Of a stretch of 64,000 nucleotides of DNA, positions 62,975-64,000 are shown piece after piece. Both the position numbers and the translations under genes were made by a program. Each line of letters opens with the position of its first letter. Position 1 is the first letter of the stretch. The notes under the pieces are model-generated. The model had not been told where the DNA came from and made no database searches. It saw only the letters and a list, made by a program, of their open reading frames with translations. Source of the DNA: an uncultured Kocuria sp. (GTDB taxonomy: Bacteria; Actinomycetota; Actinomycetes; Actinomycetales; Micrococcaceae); contig NZ_CANMRA010000001.1 of the NCBI RefSeq assembly GCF_947500125.1, forward strand, positions 228,836 to 292,835. Direction: 5' to 3'.

Positions 62975-64000
62975 TCAGTAGTTCCAGTCCTGCAGGGCCT
63001 CGTTCATGTGCTGCGGGATGTGCGCCCCGGTGCGGGGGTACATGCGCAGCTCCTCGAGGTAGTTCTGCGCGGGCAGGCGGTCCTCGTAGCGCACGAAGGC
63101 CTCCTCGTCCGCGTAGTCGAAGGACACTTCCGGGGGGATGCCCGGGCGGAAGCGGAACATCATCGCCAGCGGGGCACCGTTGCCCTCCACGTAGGACTCG
63201 TCCTTGAGCTCCTGCACGTGCAGCAGCTCCTCCGGGATCAGGTCGAAGGTGCGGCGCTGGTCCCAGAACCCGTTCTTGCGCACGTGCGTGAGGGCGTCGT
63301 AGTACGTGCCCAGGGCCCGCACCCGCACGAGGACGGTGGAGACGTCCATCGCCGTGCCGTCCTCGCCGAACAGCCGCCGCTGGGCGTCCCCGAGCCGCCG
63401 CAGGACGTCGACCTCCTTGAGCACGAGGTTGCCCTCGGCCAGCTTGTCCTGGGACGGCCGGTCCGGGACCCCCGCCGGCGCCCGGTAGGACGGGGAGACG
63501 TCGGTGGAGACCGCCGTCTCGGGGGCGGACGAGTCGTGGTCGTCCCCCGCGACGGTGCCGGCGGCGGCCGCGGCGGCCGTCGCGGCCGCCGCCCCGGTGG
63601 GCGCGGCCGGCTCGACGTCCTCGTGCCACTCCTCGTGGTCGACGTGGTCGGGGACGTCGTGGTGGGAACCGCCGTGGTCGGGGACGTCGTGGGCGGTGGT
63701 CTCCTGGTCGGCGGCGCGGTGCTCGTCCTGCTCCCGGCCGGCGGCGGGAGCCTCCGTGGCCGGAGCGGTCCCGGGAACGGACCCCGCCCCGGTGGTCGGC
63801 TCGCCGGTGAGTCCGGTGGTCGGCTCGCCGGTGAGTCCGGTGGTCGGCTCAGGGCTGGGCGCGGAGACGGGGCCACGGGCGGCGTCGCTCGCGGAGGACC
63901 CGGCCCCGCCGGCAGCGGCCCCACCGGCAGCGGCGGCCGCGGCGGCGGGGACGCCCCCCGTCGCGTGCTCCGCGGCGGGGCGCGTCGGCTCGGACGCGGC
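62975..64000 (-). CDS. Low-complexity protein with YezG-like C-terminal domain, 5' partial
   Basis: The frame is open to the window edge (342 codons seen), so the start lies beyond. Visible order: Ala/Gly-rich stretch, Pro/Thr repeats (EPTTGLTG twice, encoded by 24-bp repeats), a His/Asp-rich stretch (HDVPDH repeats), a linker, then a compact C-terminal domain of ~145 residues (from about 63430 to the end). That domain's VSFDYADEEAF ... NYLEELRMYPRTGAHIP resembles the end of YezG/DUF600 immunity proteins. The link is from pattern memory only. GTG 63424 is an alternative short start. Confidence 0.5.
   Translation of the reverse strand, partial: AASEPTRPAAEHATGGVPAAAAAAAGGAAAGGAGSSASDAARGPVSAPSPEPTTGLTGEPTTGLTGEPTTGAGSVPGTAPATEAPAAGREQDEHRAADQETTAHDVPDHGGSHHDVPDHVDHEEWHEDVEPAAPTGAAAATAAAAAAGTVAGDDHDSSAPETAVSTDVSPSYRAPAGVPDRPSQDKLAEGNLVLKEVDVLRRLGDAQRRLFGEDGTAMDVSTVLVRVRALGTYYDALTHVRKNGFWDQRRTFDLIPEELLHVQELKDESYVEGNGAPLAMMFRFRPGIPPEVSFDYADEEAFVRYEDRLPAQNYLEELRMYPRTGAHIPQHMNEALQDWNY

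Overview
This is a very G+C-rich actinobacterial chromosome segment. The gene order and content point to the Micrococcaceae, most like Kocuria. That genus is inferred from DUF3499/WhiB2, GtrA-PurK-PurE, FemABX-like proteins, mycothiol metabolism (mca), DUF4245/glpX/fumC and the many leaderless GTG genes; no database was searched. Several blocks match orders I know from Mycobacterium tuberculosis: greA-DUF4307 / mca-small membrane protein-YyaL / hemolysin III / short-chain prenyl transferase (Rv1080c-Rv1086); glpX / DUF4245 / fumC (Rv1098c-Rv1100); ppx-DUF501-FtsB-eno-mazG (Rv1021-Rv1026); rsmI / protein mannosyltransferase (Rv1003/Rv1002c); whiB2-DUF3499.

Layout of the left part. 1-9.6 kb: a transglutaminase-like membrane protein whose catalytic Cys position is Ala, cyanase with a formate/nitrite-type channel, rsmI divergent from a protein O-mannosyltransferase, a DUF1461 membrane protein and an L,D-transpeptidase lipoprotein. 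9.7-19.3 kb: whiB2-DUF3499-Trm112-like operon, TIGR03089, GtrA, purK, purE, an LCP ligase and two convergent FemABX-like proteins (cell-envelope block). 19.4-25.8 kb: glpX, DUF4245, carbonic anhydrase, fumC, Nudix, an orphan prepilin peptidase. 25.9-42.7 kb: PIN-PhoH protein, prenyl transferase, mca block, greA, ilvA, PerM-type transporter, Bax-inhibitor-like protein, a secreted subtilase with LGFP repeats and a degenerate Nudix protein.

42,831-52,557 is an integrated genomic island of about 9.7 kb. A tRNA gene with anticodon UAA sits at its right end, and the last 34 bp of that tRNA region are repeated exactly at the left end. The island carries a truncated tyrosine-recombinase remnant, a basic HTH-like protein, an operon of three related small membrane proteins plus a membrane-anchored soluble protein, further coupled sets of tiny membrane proteins, an NTF2/SnoaL-like enzyme, a DUF1870-like HTH protein, and two genes interrupted by single-base frameshifts in homopolymer runs. 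It has no phage structural, conjugation or resistance genes that I recognise, so its cargo is essentially undescribed.

Right of the island, 52.7-64 kb returns to the core genome: a tandem-duplicated small protein family, NADH dehydrogenase 2, a mycosin-like membrane-anchored subtilase, ppx-DUF501-FtsB-eno-mazG-adenosine deaminase, and a low-complexity protein that runs off the window. Recurrent features are leaderless genes (a TANNNT box 6-7 nt before the start codon), perfect GC-rich hairpins at convergent gene ends, and degenerate ~20-bp tandem repeats confined to gene-end intergenic spaces.
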